Shown: in pieces, positions 42,498-52,045 of the stretch
Position numbering within the stretch: the first letter of the stretch is position 1
Layout of the letters: every line of letters starts with the position of its first letter
Assembly (NCBI RefSeq): GCF_016722785.1
Contig: NZ_JAEQNE010000001.1
Coordinates: 1,426,001-1,490,000, forward strand
From: Ramlibacter monticola
GTDB taxonomy: Bacteria; Pseudomonadota; Gammaproteobacteria; Burkholderiales; Burkholderiaceae_C
Direction of reading: 5' to 3'
Length of the DNA: 64,000 nucleotides
The notes under the pieces: model-generated
Databases searched by the model: none
What the model saw: only the letters and a program-made list of their open reading frames with translations
Told to the model about the DNA's origin: nothing
Translations under genes and position numbers: made by a program

Positions 42498-43787
42498 ATG
42501 AAGTCGACGGTTCGTTTCGTTTCCTCGCGTGTCGCACCCGTTGCGCTGGCAGCCGCGACTGCGTTCGGCCTGGCCAGTTGCGGCGGTGGTGGCGGTGGCA
42601 CCTTCGCCGGCTCGGGCGGCATCACCGGCGGCAGCAACTTCACGCCGCCCGACCCCGCGCTGGTCGCGCAGGGACAGACGGTCTTCCGCTCCGAGACCTT
42701 CGGCGACGAGAGCTTCTTCACCGACGTGCTGCGCCTGAACGAGCCCGTCGAGCAGGCCGTGACGCCGCGCGTGGCGCTGACCGTCGGCCTCAAGGTCGAC
42801 GCGGACGCGCTGCCCGATTCGGTCAAGCAGGGCATCCAGAACGGCACGGTGAACCTCGACAGCACGGCCACCACGCTGGCGCTTCTCAAGCTGAACGCCG
42901 TCATCGGCCTGAAGGGCGACGTGCAGACCGGCGCCGACGGCAAGGACCACCTCGTTCGCCTCGGCGTCACCTGCGCCATCTGCCACTCCACGGTGGACAA
43001 CAGCTTCGCCCAGGGCATCGGCAAGCGCCTGGATGGATGGCCCAACCGCACCCTCAACGTGGGCGCGATCATCGCGCTGTCGCCCGCGTTGAACGCGGCA
43101 CAGAAGGCGGTCTACAACTCCTGGGGCCCGGGCATGTACGACGCCCGCTTCAATATCGTGGACGGCGGCACGCCCGGCCACGGCGACGGCCTCAACAAGC
43201 CCTCCGTGATCCCGCCGGCGTTCGGCCTGCAGGGCGTCGACAAGACCACCTTCACCGGCGACGGCGACAACATCGCCTACTGGAACCGCTACGTCGCGGT
43301 CACGCAGTTCGGCGGCCACGGCACCTTCACCGAGCCGCGCCTGAGCCTCAACGTGAAGAACGGCACCGACGACCTGGTGACGGCCAAGCTGCCTGCGCTG
43401 CAGGCCTACCAACTGTCGCTGCAGCCGCCGGCGCCGCCGGCAGGCTCCTTCGATGCCGCCGCGGCGGCGCGGGGCCAGGTGATCTTCAACGTGAGGGCGC
43501 AATGCGCCACCTGCCACTCGGGATCGACCTTCACCGATGCCAACGTGACGCTGCATCCGAAGTCGGACTCGATGGCCGAGCCCGAGGTGCCGAGCCACGC
43601 GGACCGTTCCGCCACCAAGCTGTATCGCACGACGCCCTTGCGGGGGATCTGGCAGCACGCCCCGTACTTCCACGACGGCTCGGCGCCCACGCTGGCGGCG
43701 GTGGTCGCGACCTACAACACGAAGCGGACGCTCGGGCTGTCGCCGCAGGAAATGGCGGATCTCGTGGAGTACCTGAAGTCGCTGTGA
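42498..43787 (+). CDS. Dihaem c-type cytochrome lipoprotein, cytochrome c peroxidase/MauG-like
   Basis: The 429-residue protein has a lipoprotein signal (lipobox LASC, Cys28) followed by a glycine run, and two haem c motifs, CAICH (159-163) and CATCH (336-340). The C-terminal part (YRTTPLRGIWQHAPYFHDGSAPTLAAVVATYN) is typical of the CcpA/MauG family. It is a periplasmic, membrane-tethered redox protein; peroxidase activity is possible but unproved. An ECF sigma gene follows 24 bp later. Confidence 0.82.
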   Translation: MKSTVRFVSSRVAPVALAAATAFGLASCGGGGGGTFAGSGGITGGSNFTPPDPALVAQGQTVFRSETFGDESFFTDVLRLNEPVEQAVTPRVALTVGLKVDADALPDSVKQGIQNGTVNLDSTATTLALLKLNAVIGLKGDVQTGADGKDHLVRLGVTCAICHSTVDNSFAQGIGKRLDGWPNRTLNVGAIIALSPALNAAQKAVYNSWGPGMYDARFNIVDGGTPGHGDGLNKPSVIPPAFGLQGVDKTTFTGDGDNIAYWNRYVAVTQFGGHGTFTEPRLSLNVKNGTDDLVTAKLPALQAYQLSLQPPAPPAGSFDAAAAARGQVIFNVRAQCATCHSGSTFTDANVTLHPKSDSMAEPEVPSHADRSATKLYRTTPLRGIWQHAPYFHDGSAPTLAAVVATYNTKRTLGLSPQEMADLVEYLKSL

Positions 43788-43811
43788 GCTGAGGGGACCC
43801 GCCCGAGGACC

Positions 43812-44513
43812 ATGCCGGAAGCAGAGAACCACTCCATCACCGCTCCCGACGACCGCGCGCTCCTGGCCGGGCTCCGGCAGGGCCAGGCGCGCGCCTACGA
43901 GCAGATGATGCGCCGCTACAACCGCCTCCTGTACCGCGCCGCGCGCGGCATCGTGCGCGACGACGCCGAGGCCCAGGACTGCGTGCAGGAGGCCTGGCTG
44001 CGCGCCTTCACCGGCCTGCAGGGCTTTCGCGGCGAGGCGGCGCTGGGCACCTGGCTCACGCGCATCGTGATCAACCAGGCGCTCACGCAGCAGCGCCGGC
44101 TCGGCCGGTGGGTGGCGTGGAACGAGGACTTCGAGAGCGGGGAGAGCGACATGGCGCAGTACCCTCACGGCCGCGACGCCATGGAGTCGCCCGAAGAACG
44201 CGTCGCCCGCCTGCAGGTGCTGCGCCAACTGGAACAGGCCATCGACTCGCTCGCGCCCATCTACCGCAGCGTGTTCATCCTGCGCGCGGTGCAGGGCCTC
44301 AGCGTGGAAGACACGGCGCAGGGCCTGCAGGTCTCCGCCGACGTGGTGAAGACGCGCTTCCTGCGGGCCCGCGCGCAACTGCGCGCGCTGCTCGCATTCG
44401 ACCCGGAAACGGAGGCGGCCTACCTGCACGACTTCGCGGGGCAACGCTGCAGCGACCTGACGGGGCGCGTGCTGCAGGAGCTGCGGTCGCGCGGTGTAAT
44501 CAGGGACCACTGA
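43812..44513 (+). CDS. ECF-type RNA polymerase sigma factor
   Basis: The 233-residue protein has region 2 (YEQMMRRYNRLLYRAARGIVRDDAEAQDCVQEAWLRAF) and region 4 (LAPIYRSVFILRAVQGLSVEDTAQGLQVSADVVKTRFLRARAQL). The C-terminus has an extra segment with one cysteine (GQRCSDL). No anti-sigma gene is adjacent. It is probably cotranscribed with the dihaem cytochrome gene. Confidence 0.9.
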   Translation: MPEAENHSITAPDDRALLAGLRQGQARAYEQMMRRYNRLLYRAARGIVRDDAEAQDCVQEAWLRAFTGLQGFRGEAALGTWLTRIVINQALTQQRRLGRWVAWNEDFESGESDMAQYPHGRDAMESPEERVARLQVLRQLEQAIDSLAPIYRSVFILRAVQGLSVEDTAQGLQVSADVVKTRFLRARAQLRALLAFDPETEAAYLHDFAGQRCSDLTGRVLQELRSRGVIRDH

Positions 44514-44656
44514 AGGCCAAACCGCCAAGACCAACTGCCTCCTGGCTGTCCTGTCTTTTGTGCATCGCAAGAAGGCGCTGCGGGAAAACACCCTCCAAGG
44601 CCGGCCGCTTTGCGTGAAAGCATGCTGGCCTCCACCGCCCGGCCGAGGTCCAGCCC

Positions 44657-45472
44657 GTGCAACTTCGCCAGGATTCGCACACGGTCCCGCCCCCGGCCCC
44701 CGCGGCCGGCCCGCTGCTGTCGGTGCGCAAGCTGCGCGTGCGCTTCGGCGGCATCACCGCGCTGGACGACGTCTCCTTCGATGTCGCGCGCGGCCAGATC
44801 GCCGGCCTGATCGGTCCCAACGGCGCCGGCAAGACCACCCTCTTCAACTGCCTGTCGCGCCTGTATGCCTACGAGCAAGGCGCCATCACCTTCGACGGCC
44901 AGCCGCTCGAGAAGCTGCCGCGGCACCGCATGGCGGCCCTCGGCATGGGCCGCACCTTCCAGAACTTGGCCCTGTTCGCCAGCATGAGCGTGCTCGACAA
45001 CATCAAGGTGGGCCAGCACGCGCGCACGCGCAAGGGCTTCCTCGCGCATGCGCTGCGCCTGCCCGGCGTGGCCGCCGAGGAAGAGGCCTGCAGCCAGCGC
45101 GCGGCCGAGCTGGTGCGCTTCCTCGGGCTGGAGCAGGTCGCGCGCAAGCCCGTGGCCGACCTGCCCTTCGGCACCCGCAAGCGCGTGGAACTGGGGCGGG
45201 CCCTCGCGAGCGCGCCCACGCTGCTGCTGCTGGACGAACCGGCGGCGGGCCTCAACCACGAGGAGGTCGGCGCGCTCGGCGACCTGATCCGCGCCATCCG
45301 TGACCAGTTCCAGCTCACGGTGCTGCTGGTGGAACACCACATGGGCCTCGTCATGAGCGTGTCGGACCACGTCGTCGCGCTCAACTTCGGCCGTCGGATC
45401 GCCGAAGGCACGCCGGCCGAAGTGCAGCGCGACCCGGAGGTGATCCAGGCCTACCTGGGGGCGGAGGCCTGA
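44657..45472 (+). CDS. ABC transporter ATP-binding protein (LivG-like), second importer
   Basis: The 271-residue ATPase has Walker A GPNGAGKTT, LGMGRTFQNLALF, Walker B LLLLDEPAAGLNHEE and the switch histidine in LLVEHHMG. The start is GTG; the N-terminal 20 residues are proline-rich and could be non-native. It begins a complete GFHMJ-ordered operon and overlaps the LivF-like gene by one base. Confidence 0.92.
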   Translation: MQLRQDSHTVPPPAPAAGPLLSVRKLRVRFGGITALDDVSFDVARGQIAGLIGPNGAGKTTLFNCLSRLYAYEQGAITFDGQPLEKLPRHRMAALGMGRTFQNLALFASMSVLDNIKVGQHARTRKGFLAHALRLPGVAAEEEACSQRAAELVRFLGLEQVARKPVADLPFGTRKRVELGRALASAPTLLLLDEPAAGLNHEEVGALGDLIRAIRDQFQLTVLLVEHHMGLVMSVSDHVVALNFGRRIAEGTPAEVQRDPEVIQAYLGAEA

Positions 45473-46188
45473 TGGCGGCGCCGCTGCTCCAGGTGCGCGC
45501 GCTGCACGCGGGCTACGGCCCGACCCAGGTGCTGCACGGCCTGGACTTCGAGATCGAGGAAGGCAGCATCACCGCCCTGCTGGGCGCCAACGGCGCCGGC
45601 AAGACCACGACGCTGCGCGCGCTGTGCGGCATGGTGCGCACCGGCGGCGAGGTGCGCTTCGGCGGCCAGCGCATCGACGGCCGCGCCACCGAGGACATCG
45701 TGCGGCTTGGCGTCGCCCACGTGCCCGACGGCCGCGGCACCTTCACCGACCTGAGCACGGAGGAGAACCTCCGGCTGGGCGCCTACGCGCGCCGCGACCG
45801 CAGCGCCCTGGCGGAAGACTCCGCCCGCGTGTACCGGCTGTTCCCCATCCTCGCGGAACGGCGCCACCAGCAGGCCGGCACGCTCTCGGGCGGGCAGCAG
45901 CAGATGCTGGCGGTGGCGCGCGCGCTGATGCTGCGGCCCCGCCTGCTGCTGCTGGACGAACCTTCCTTCGGTCTGGCGCCGATGGTGGTGAAGGAGATCT
46001 TCGCGGCCATGCGCGAGATCAACCGGACGCAACAGGTCACCATCCTGTTGGTGGAGCAGAACGCCGCGATGGCGCTGCGCCTCGCCGACCGCGCGCACCT
46101 GCTGGAGACCGGGCGCCTGGTGCGTTCCGGCAGCAGCACCGAGCTGATGAACGACGACGCGGTGCGCCGCGCCTACCTCGGCTACTGA
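45472..46188 (+). CDS. ABC transporter ATP-binding protein (LivF-like), second importer
   Basis: The 238-residue ATPase has Walker A GANGAGKTT, VAHVPDGRGTFTDLSTEENL, signature TLSGGQQQMLAVARAL and Walker B LLLLDEPSFGLAPMVV. It is the LivF partner of the preceding gene. Confidence 0.93.
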   Translation: MAAPLLQVRALHAGYGPTQVLHGLDFEIEEGSITALLGANGAGKTTTLRALCGMVRTGGEVRFGGQRIDGRATEDIVRLGVAHVPDGRGTFTDLSTEENLRLGAYARRDRSALAEDSARVYRLFPILAERRHQQAGTLSGGQQQMLAVARALMLRPRLLLLDEPSFGLAPMVVKEIFAAMREINRTQQVTILLVEQNAAMALRLADRAHLLETGRLVRSGSSTELMNDDAVRRAYLGY

Positions 46189-46197
46189 AGGAGCGCC

Positions 46198-47070
46198 ATG
46201 GAAGCCGTGCTGCACCAGGTGTTCGCGGGCCTCGCCACCGGCGGCATCTACGCCAGCCTGGCGCTGGCGCTGGTGATGATCCACAACGCCACGCGGCTGG
46301 TGAACTTCGCGCAGGGCGAGATGGCGATGTTCGCCACCTACCTGTGCTGGTCGATGCTGCAGGCCGGCTGGCCCTACTGGGGCGCCTTCCTGGCGACGGT
46401 CGCACTGGCGCTGGTCCTCGGCGCGGCGATCGAACGCATCCTGATCCGGCCGGTGGAGCGCGCGCCGGTGCTCACCGTGGTCGTGGTGTTCATCGGGCTG
46501 CTGCTGGTCCTCAACAGCCTGGCCGGCTGGATCTACAGCTACACGATCAAGTCCTTCCCGAGCCCCTTCCCGAGCCGCGCGCCCTTCGGCCTCACCATCG
46601 TGTCGGCGCACGAACTTGGCGCGATCGGCGTGACGCTGGTGGTGCTGCTGCTGGTGTACCTGTTCTTCCGCTTCACGCCGCTGGGGCTGGCGATGCGGGC
46701 GGCGGCGCAGAACCCCGAGTCGAGCCGGCTGGTGGGCATCCGCGTCGGCTGGATGCTCGCCCTCGGCTGGGGGCTGGCGGCGGCGATCGGCGCGACCGGC
46801 GGCATGATGGTCGCGCCCATCGTGTTCCTCGAGCCGAACATGATGACCGGCGTGATCCTCTATGCCTTCGCGGCGGCGCTGCTGGGCGGGATCGACAGCC
46901 CGCACGGCGCGGTGGTCGGCGGCTTCATCGTGGGCGTGCTGGAGAACCTCGTGGGCGCTTACCTGATCGGCACCGAGCTGAAGCTCACGGTGGCCCTGGT
47001 GCTGATCGTGGGCGTGCTGGTGGTCAAGCCCGCGGGCCTGTTCGGCCGCGTCATCGTGCAGCGGGTGTGA
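46198..47070 (+). CDS. Branched-chain amino acid-type ABC permease (LivH-like), second importer
   Basis: The 290-residue membrane protein has the LivH N-terminal pattern GLATGGIYASLALALVMIHNAT and VNFAQGEMAMF, and ends with LVVKPAGLFGRVIVQRV, the conserved LivH C-terminus. It is preceded by GAAGGAG. Confidence 0.92.
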   Translation: MEAVLHQVFAGLATGGIYASLALALVMIHNATRLVNFAQGEMAMFATYLCWSMLQAGWPYWGAFLATVALALVLGAAIERILIRPVERAPVLTVVVVFIGLLLVLNSLAGWIYSYTIKSFPSPFPSRAPFGLTIVSAHELGAIGVTLVVLLLVYLFFRFTPLGLAMRAAAQNPESSRLVGIRVGWMLALGWGLAAAIGATGGMMVAPIVFLEPNMMTGVILYAFAAALLGGIDSPHGAVVGGFIVGVLENLVGAYLIGTELKLTVALVLIVGVLVVKPAGLFGRVIVQRV

Positions 47071-47072
47071 GC

Positions 47073-48125
47073 ATGAAGGCCGCCACTCCCACCGAACTGG
47101 CGCCGGTCGCGTCGCCGCGGCTCGCGGGCGGGGTGCGCGGCGCGTCCCTGGCCGGGATCGCGGCGCTGGCCGCGCTCGTGCTCGCGGCAGCCCTGCTGCC
47201 CTTCTTCTCCAGCAACTACCGCGTGTTCCAGTACACCATGGTGCTGATCTACGCGATCGCGCTGCTCGGGCTCAACATCCTCACCGGCTACAACGGCCAG
47301 ATCTCGCTGGGGCACGGCGCCTTCTATGCCATCGGCGCCTACGTCACGGCGATCCTGATGGACAAGTTCGGCGTGCCCTACTGGGCCTGCATCCCGCTCG
47401 CCGGCGCGGTGTGCCTGGTCGCCGGTTTCCTGTTCGGCCTGCCGGCGCTGCGGCTCGAAGGCGTGTACCTCGCGCTCGCCACCTTCGCGCTGGGGGTCGC
47501 GCTGCCGCAGTTGCTGAAATACAAGCACCTGGAGGAATGGACCGGCGGCGTGCAGGGCATCATCCTCACCAAGCCGGAGCCGCCCTTCGCCTCCCTGTTC
47601 GGCTTCGAGCTCAACGCCGACCGCTGGCTCTACCTGTTCACGCTGCTGGTCGCGGTGGCGATGTTCGCGGTCGGCTGGAACCTGCTGCGCGGGCGCGTGG
47701 GCCGTGCCCTGATCGCGATCCGCGACCATCCGATCGCCGCGGCCAGCATGGGCATCGACAACAGCCTCTACAAGTCGCTGGCATTCGGCGTGAGCGCCCT
47801 GTTCACGGGCGTGGCCGGCGCGCTGGGCGCGATCGCGGTCGCCTTCGTCGCGCCGGACAGCTTCACGATCTTCCTGTCGATCTCGCTGCTGGTGGGCATG
47901 GTGGTGGGCGGGCTCGCCTCCATCGCGGGTGCGCTCTGGGGCGCCCTCTTCATCCAGTTCGTGCCGAACCTCGCCGACCACGTCTCCAAGGCCGCGCCGT
48001 GGGCGATCTACGGCGCGCTGATGATCCTCTTCATGTACGTGATGCCCACCGGCATCGCCGGCGCCTTGCGCCTGGCCCGGCAGCGCCTCGCGCGCCGCAC
48101 GGGCAGGGACCATCCCGCGGCCTGA
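47073..48125 (+). CDS. Branched-chain amino acid-type ABC permease (LivM-like), second importer
   Basis: The 350-residue membrane protein has LLGLNILTGYNGQISLGHGAFYAIG and the RDHPIAAASMGIDNSLYKSLAFG cytoplasmic loop of LivM permeases. It starts 2 bp after the LivH-like gene. Confidence 0.92.
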   Translation: MKAATPTELAPVASPRLAGGVRGASLAGIAALAALVLAAALLPFFSSNYRVFQYTMVLIYAIALLGLNILTGYNGQISLGHGAFYAIGAYVTAILMDKFGVPYWACIPLAGAVCLVAGFLFGLPALRLEGVYLALATFALGVALPQLLKYKHLEEWTGGVQGIILTKPEPPFASLFGFELNADRWLYLFTLLVAVAMFAVGWNLLRGRVGRALIAIRDHPIAAASMGIDNSLYKSLAFGVSALFTGVAGALGAIAVAFVAPDSFTIFLSISLLVGMVVGGLASIAGALWGALFIQFVPNLADHVSKAAPWAIYGALMILFMYVMPTGIAGALRLARQRLARRTGRDHPAA

Positions 48126-48156
48126 GCGCCGCCCTTCTCGCCTGAAAGGACTTGTC

Positions 48157-49359
48157 ATGGGTATGCAAAGACGCACCGTTGTGGCCGGGGGCCTCGCGCT
48201 CGCGGCGCTCCCCGCCCTGGGCCAGAAGAAGTACGGCCCCGGCGCCAGCGACAAGGAGATCAGGATCGGCAACACGATCCCCTACAGCGGGCCCGCCTCC
48301 GCCTACGGGATCATCGGCCGGGTGCAGGCGGCGTACTTCAAGATGGTCAACGAGCAGGGCGGCATCGGCGGACGGCAGCTGAACTACATCAGCCTCGACG
48401 ACGGCTACAGCCCGCCGAAGACGGTGGAGATGGTCCGCAAGCTGGTGGAGCAGGACGAGGTGCTGTTCACGGTGAGCACGCTGGGCACGCCGTCCAACTC
48501 GGCGATCCACAAGTACATGAACCAGAAGAAGGTGCCGCACCTGTTCGTGGCCACCGGCGCTTCGAAGTGGAACGACCCCAAGGACTTCCCCTGGACCATG
48601 GGCTTCAACCCGAACTACCAGAGCGAGGGCAAGCTGTACGCGCAGGACATCCTGCGCAGCCGGCCGAACGCGAAGATCGCGGTGCTGTACCAGAACGACG
48701 ACTACGGCAAGGACTACCTCAAGGGCTTCATGGAAGGCCTGGGCGAGAAGGGCAAGGCCATGGTGGTGAAGACGGCGACCTACGAGGTCACCGACCCCAC
48801 CATCGACTCGCAGATCGTGACGCTGCAGTCCTCCGGCGCGGACGTGTTCTTCAACATCACCACGCCCAAGTTCGCGGCCCAGGCGATCCGCAAGGTGGCG
48901 GACATCGGCTGGAAGCCGGTGCACTACCTCAACCAGGTGTCCTCCAGCGTCGGCTCGGTGCTGAAGCCGGCCGGCCTCGACAAGTCGGTGGGCCTGATCT
49001 CGATGCAGTACTTCAAGGATCCCACCGACCCGAAGTGGGCAAACGACAAGCCGATGCAGGAGTACTTCGCCTTCATGAAGAAGTACCTGCCCGGCGAGGA
49101 CCCGATGGACGGCACGGCCACCTACGGCATGGCGGTGGCGCAGCTCGTCGTGCAGCTGCTGAAGCAGTGCGGCAACGACCTGACGCGCGAGAACGTGATG
49201 AAGCAGGCGGCGAGCCTGAAGTTCCAGGTCCCGCTGATGCTGCCCGGCGTGGTGGCGGAGACCAGCGCGAGCGACTTCGCGCCCTTCCAGACCATGCAGC
49301 TGGTGAAGTTCGACGGCAAGACCTGGCAGGGCTTCGGCGAGCCGATGGCGGTGCGGTAG
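48157..49359 (+). CDS. ABC transporter substrate-binding protein (type 1, LivJ-like), second importer
   Basis: The 400-residue periplasmic protein begins with a twin-arginine-like signal (MQRRTVVAGGLALAALPALG). It continues with IRIGNTIPYSGPASAYGI and YKSL-free, aromatic-type LivJ sequence such as VATGASKWNDPKDFPWTMGF and IAVLYQNDDYGKDYLKGF. This subfamily is often linked to aromatic or other carboxylate uptake, but the ligand is unknown. It is the last gene of the operon. Confidence 0.9.
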   Translation: MGMQRRTVVAGGLALAALPALGQKKYGPGASDKEIRIGNTIPYSGPASAYGIIGRVQAAYFKMVNEQGGIGGRQLNYISLDDGYSPPKTVEMVRKLVEQDEVLFTVSTLGTPSNSAIHKYMNQKKVPHLFVATGASKWNDPKDFPWTMGFNPNYQSEGKLYAQDILRSRPNAKIAVLYQNDDYGKDYLKGFMEGLGEKGKAMVVKTATYEVTDPTIDSQIVTLQSSGADVFFNITTPKFAAQAIRKVADIGWKPVHYLNQVSSSVGSVLKPAGLDKSVGLISMQYFKDPTDPKWANDKPMQEYFAFMKKYLPGEDPMDGTATYGMAVAQLVVQLLKQCGNDLTRENVMKQAASLKFQVPLMLPGVVAETSASDFAPFQTMQLVKFDGKTWQGFGEPMAVR

Positions 49360-49370
49360 TCGGCGCCGTC

Positions 49371-49496
49371 AAAACCCGACAGCCGAACGCAGAGGGCGCA
49401 AAGGGACGCAAAGGACGCAGAAGGAAGCCTTTGGTGGATGTCCTTCTGCGTCCTCTGCGCATCCTCTGCGTCCTCTGCGTTCGGCTGTCATGTTTT
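49371..49496. repeat. Large inverted-repeat (hairpin) element, copy 3
   Basis: The arms of about 55 bp (left from 49371, beginning AAAACCCGACAGCCGAACG) pair with the right arm ending at 49496 with few mismatches. The loop is about 15 nt. The CGCAGAGGA units and CAGCCGAACG outer motif are the same as in the copies at 22 kb and 38.7 kb. It lies between convergent genes, 11 bp after the binding-protein stop codon. Confidence 0.85.
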
Positions 49497-49543
49497 CGCA
49501 ACCTGCTTCAAAGCCACCGCTGCAGTCCCCGCGCCGCGCCGGT

Positions 49544-50380
49544 CTACCGCGACATCACCCGCCGCGCGGCGTAGCTGGCGACGTCCACGATCGCCACCAG
49601 CACGATCATGGCCGCGAGCACCGAGCCGGTCTCGCCCATCTGGAACAGGCCCAGGTGCAAGGCGAGCATCTGCCCGAGGCCACCGGCGCCGACGACGCCG
49701 AGGATCGCCGCCGCGCGGATGTTGTTCTCCCAGCGGTACAGCGTGCAGCTCACGAGCTGCGGGAGCACCTGCGGCAGCGTCGCGTAGAGCAGCACGCGGC
49801 CTTCCGGCACGCCGCGCACGCGCAGCGCGAAGGCGGGCCCGGGCGCGGCGTTCTCGATGGCCTCGGCGAACAGCCGCCCCAGCACGCCCGTGGTGTGCAC
49901 GGCCAGCGCCAGCGTGCCGGCGAAGGGACCGAGGCCGGCCGCGATCAGCAGCAGCACGGCCCACATCAGCTCGGGCACGCTGCGCAGCACGTTGAGCAGC
50001 AGGCGCGCCACTGCGCGCCAGCGCGCCGGGTCCTCCGCATGCAGCCGGCTGGCGGGCAGCGCCAGCAGCAGGCCGAAGACGGCGGCCAGCGCGGTCCCCA
50101 GCATCGCCATGGCGAGCGTCTCCGCCGCCGCGGGCAGCAGCTTCGCGAGGAAGGCCCATTGCAGGTTGGGCGACAGCAGTTCGGTCGCGAAGCGACCCAT
50201 GCGCCGCAGCGCGTCCAGCGACAGGAAACGCGCCCACTGCAGGTCCAGCGACCAGAAACTCGCGAACACCACCGCCAGCGCCGCGGCCACGAACCAGCAG
50301 ACGCGGCAACGGGCGTCGAACAGCTTGGGCGGAAGCCGGTAGACCTCGTTGGCGGCGACCTTGGTCTGGAAGTCGGCCAT
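49544..50380 (-). CDS. Phosphonate-type ABC transporter permease (PhnE-like)
   Basis: The 278-residue inner-membrane protein has about six hydrophobic segments and the PhnE pattern LLLNVLRSVPELMWAVLLLIAAGLGPFAGTLAL and YRWENNIRAAAILGVVGAGGLGQ (EAA loop). It pairs with the related permease encoded upstream. The ATG at 50380 is 9 bp from the previous stop. Confidence 0.88.
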   Translation of the reverse strand: MADFQTKVAANEVYRLPPKLFDARCRVCWFVAAALAVVFASFWSLDLQWARFLSLDALRRMGRFATELLSPNLQWAFLAKLLPAAAETLAMAMLGTALAAVFGLLLALPASRLHAEDPARWRAVARLLLNVLRSVPELMWAVLLLIAAGLGPFAGTLALAVHTTGVLGRLFAEAIENAAPGPAFALRVRGVPEGRVLLYATLPQVLPQLVSCTLYRWENNIRAAAILGVVGAGGLGQMLALHLGLFQMGETGSVLAAMIVLVAIVDVASYAARRVMSR

Positions 50381-50388
50381 GTCGTCCC

Positions 50389-51225
50389 TCACGCCAGCAC
50401 CCGCCGCAGCCACGCGCCGAGGCGGCCGGCGCCCGCCACCAGCAGGACGAACAGGACCAGCATGGTCGCCACTTCGCCGCCGTTGAACAGCTTCATCGAG
50501 GAAGCCATCTGCTGCCCCAGCCCGCCCACGCCGACGAATCCGAGCACGGCCGAAGCGCGGATCGCGCACTCCCAGCGGTAGACCGTGTAGCTCGTGAGCT
50601 CCGCCGTCTCCTGCGGCAACAGGCCGTAGAAGAAGGCCTGCAGGCGGCTGGCGCCGTTGCGCAGCAGCGAGGTGGTGGCATGCGCATCGCTGCTCTCCAG
50701 GATCTCGCCGTAGACCTTGCCCAGCAGGCCGCCATAGGTGAGGCCGATCGCCAGCACCCCCGCCGTGGGACCGGGGCCCACCAGGCGCACGAACACCAGC
50801 GCCCAGACCAGCTCCGGCACGCTGCGCAGCACGAGCGCCAGTCCGCGGGAGGCAAGGCGCACGACGGCCGGCAACGGCGCCATGCGGCCGGACAGGCCGG
50901 AGACCGACAGGGCCCGCACGGACAGCAGCGCGAGCGGCAGCGCCAGCATCAGGGCGAGCGTGAGGCCGGCGGTGGCGATGGCCACCGTGCGCCAGGTCTC
51001 GCGCACCACCAGCCCCACGAATTCGGCGTCGACGCGCGGCGGCACGAAGCCGGCGAGGAACTTCAGCGTGGGCTTCAGGCTGTCCGGCGCGAACAGCCGC
51101 CAGGGCCGGAACTCGGTCCAGACCAGCAGCGGCCACAGCAGCACGAGGCCGGCCAGCGTCCAGGACAGGCGGGCGGTCCAGGCCGGATCGCGATGCTCCG
51201 GCGGGCGCGGCAGGATGGCGGCCAC
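50389..51225 (-). CDS. Phosphonate-type ABC transporter permease (PhnE-like)
   Basis: The 278-residue permease is paralogous to the downstream one, with LALVLRSVPELVWALVFVRLVGPGPTAGVLA and YRWECAIRASAVLGFVGVGGLGQQM. Together they form the heterodimeric channel. It begins 2 bp after the ATPase gene. Confidence 0.88.
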   Translation of the reverse strand: MAAILPRPPEHRDPAWTARLSWTLAGLVLLWPLLVWTEFRPWRLFAPDSLKPTLKFLAGFVPPRVDAEFVGLVVRETWRTVAIATAGLTLALMLALPLALLSVRALSVSGLSGRMAPLPAVVRLASRGLALVLRSVPELVWALVFVRLVGPGPTAGVLAIGLTYGGLLGKVYGEILESSDAHATTSLLRNGASRLQAFFYGLLPQETAELTSYTVYRWECAIRASAVLGFVGVGGLGQQMASSMKLFNGGEVATMLVLFVLLVAGAGRLGAWLRRVLA

Positions 51226-51226
51226 G

Positions 51227-52045
51227 TCAGCGCCAGTTCATGACTGCCGGCTGCGGCGACGGCTCGTCCAGCGGCAGCGAGGGCTGTGGCTCACCCTCCT
51301 GCGCGTACAGCTCCCGCAGCAATTCCTCCGTCACCAGCGGTGAAGGCAGGTCGAACACCAGGCGTGCGCCGCGCAGGCCGACGATGCGCGGGAAGTGCCG
51401 CAGCGCCATCGGCGCGTCGCGCACCGTCGCGATCACGGTGGCGCCGCTCTCGCGGGCCGACGCCGTCAGCGTGGTGACGGCCTTCGCCGTACACGCGGGG
51501 TCGAGCGCCGACAGCGGCTCGTCCAGCAGCAGCAGCTTCGCCTGCGACAGCAGCGCGCGGGCCAGGCCGACGCGCTGGCGCTCGCCGGCGGAGAGCCGGT
51601 CGACGTGTGCGAACAGCTTGTCGGACACGCCGAAGCGCTCCAGTGCCGCATCGGCCTGCGCGATGCCGGTCGGGTACACCAGGCTGCGCAGGCTCTGCCA
51701 CAGGCCTTGCTGCGGCAGGCGGCCGGCCAGCACCGAGGTCACGACGCGCTGCCGCGGCGGCAGCGGCGGCACCTGGGGCGCCAGGAACAGCGAGCCGCGC
51801 AGCTGCTGCAGCCGGCGCGTCGTCAGGCTCCAGGGGTTCTGGCCATCGAGCAGCACGGTGCCGGAGGCCGGCTGCAGCGCGCAGGCGAGCAGATGCAGCA
51901 GGGTCGTCTTGCCCGCGCCGGAGGGGCCGATCACGGCCAGCTGCTCGCCCGGCTCGACCTCCAGGGTCAGCCGCCGCAGCGCCGGGCAACTGGCTGCAGG
52001 CGCGCCCGGATGGCGGCCGGAGACGGCGTGGAGGGCGACTCTCAT
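51227..52045 (-). CDS. Phosphonate-type ABC transporter ATP-binding protein (PhnC-like)
   Basis: The 272-residue ATPase has Walker A GPSGAGKTT, a signature LSAGERQRVGLARALL and Walker B LLLLDEPLSALDPA. It drives the two PhnE-like permeases. No binding protein (PhnD) gene accompanies them in this window, which is unusual. Its start overlaps the stop of a 25-codon upstream frame. Confidence 0.85.
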   Translation of the reverse strand: MRVALHAVSGRHPGAPAASCPALRRLTLEVEPGEQLAVIGPSGAGKTTLLHLLACALQPASGTVLLDGQNPWSLTTRRLQQLRGSLFLAPQVPPLPPRQRVVTSVLAGRLPQQGLWQSLRSLVYPTGIAQADAALERFGVSDKLFAHVDRLSAGERQRVGLARALLSQAKLLLLDEPLSALDPACTAKAVTTLTASARESGATVIATVRDAPMALRHFPRIVGLRGARLVFDLPSPLVTEELLRELYAQEGEPQPSLPLDEPSPQPAVMNWR

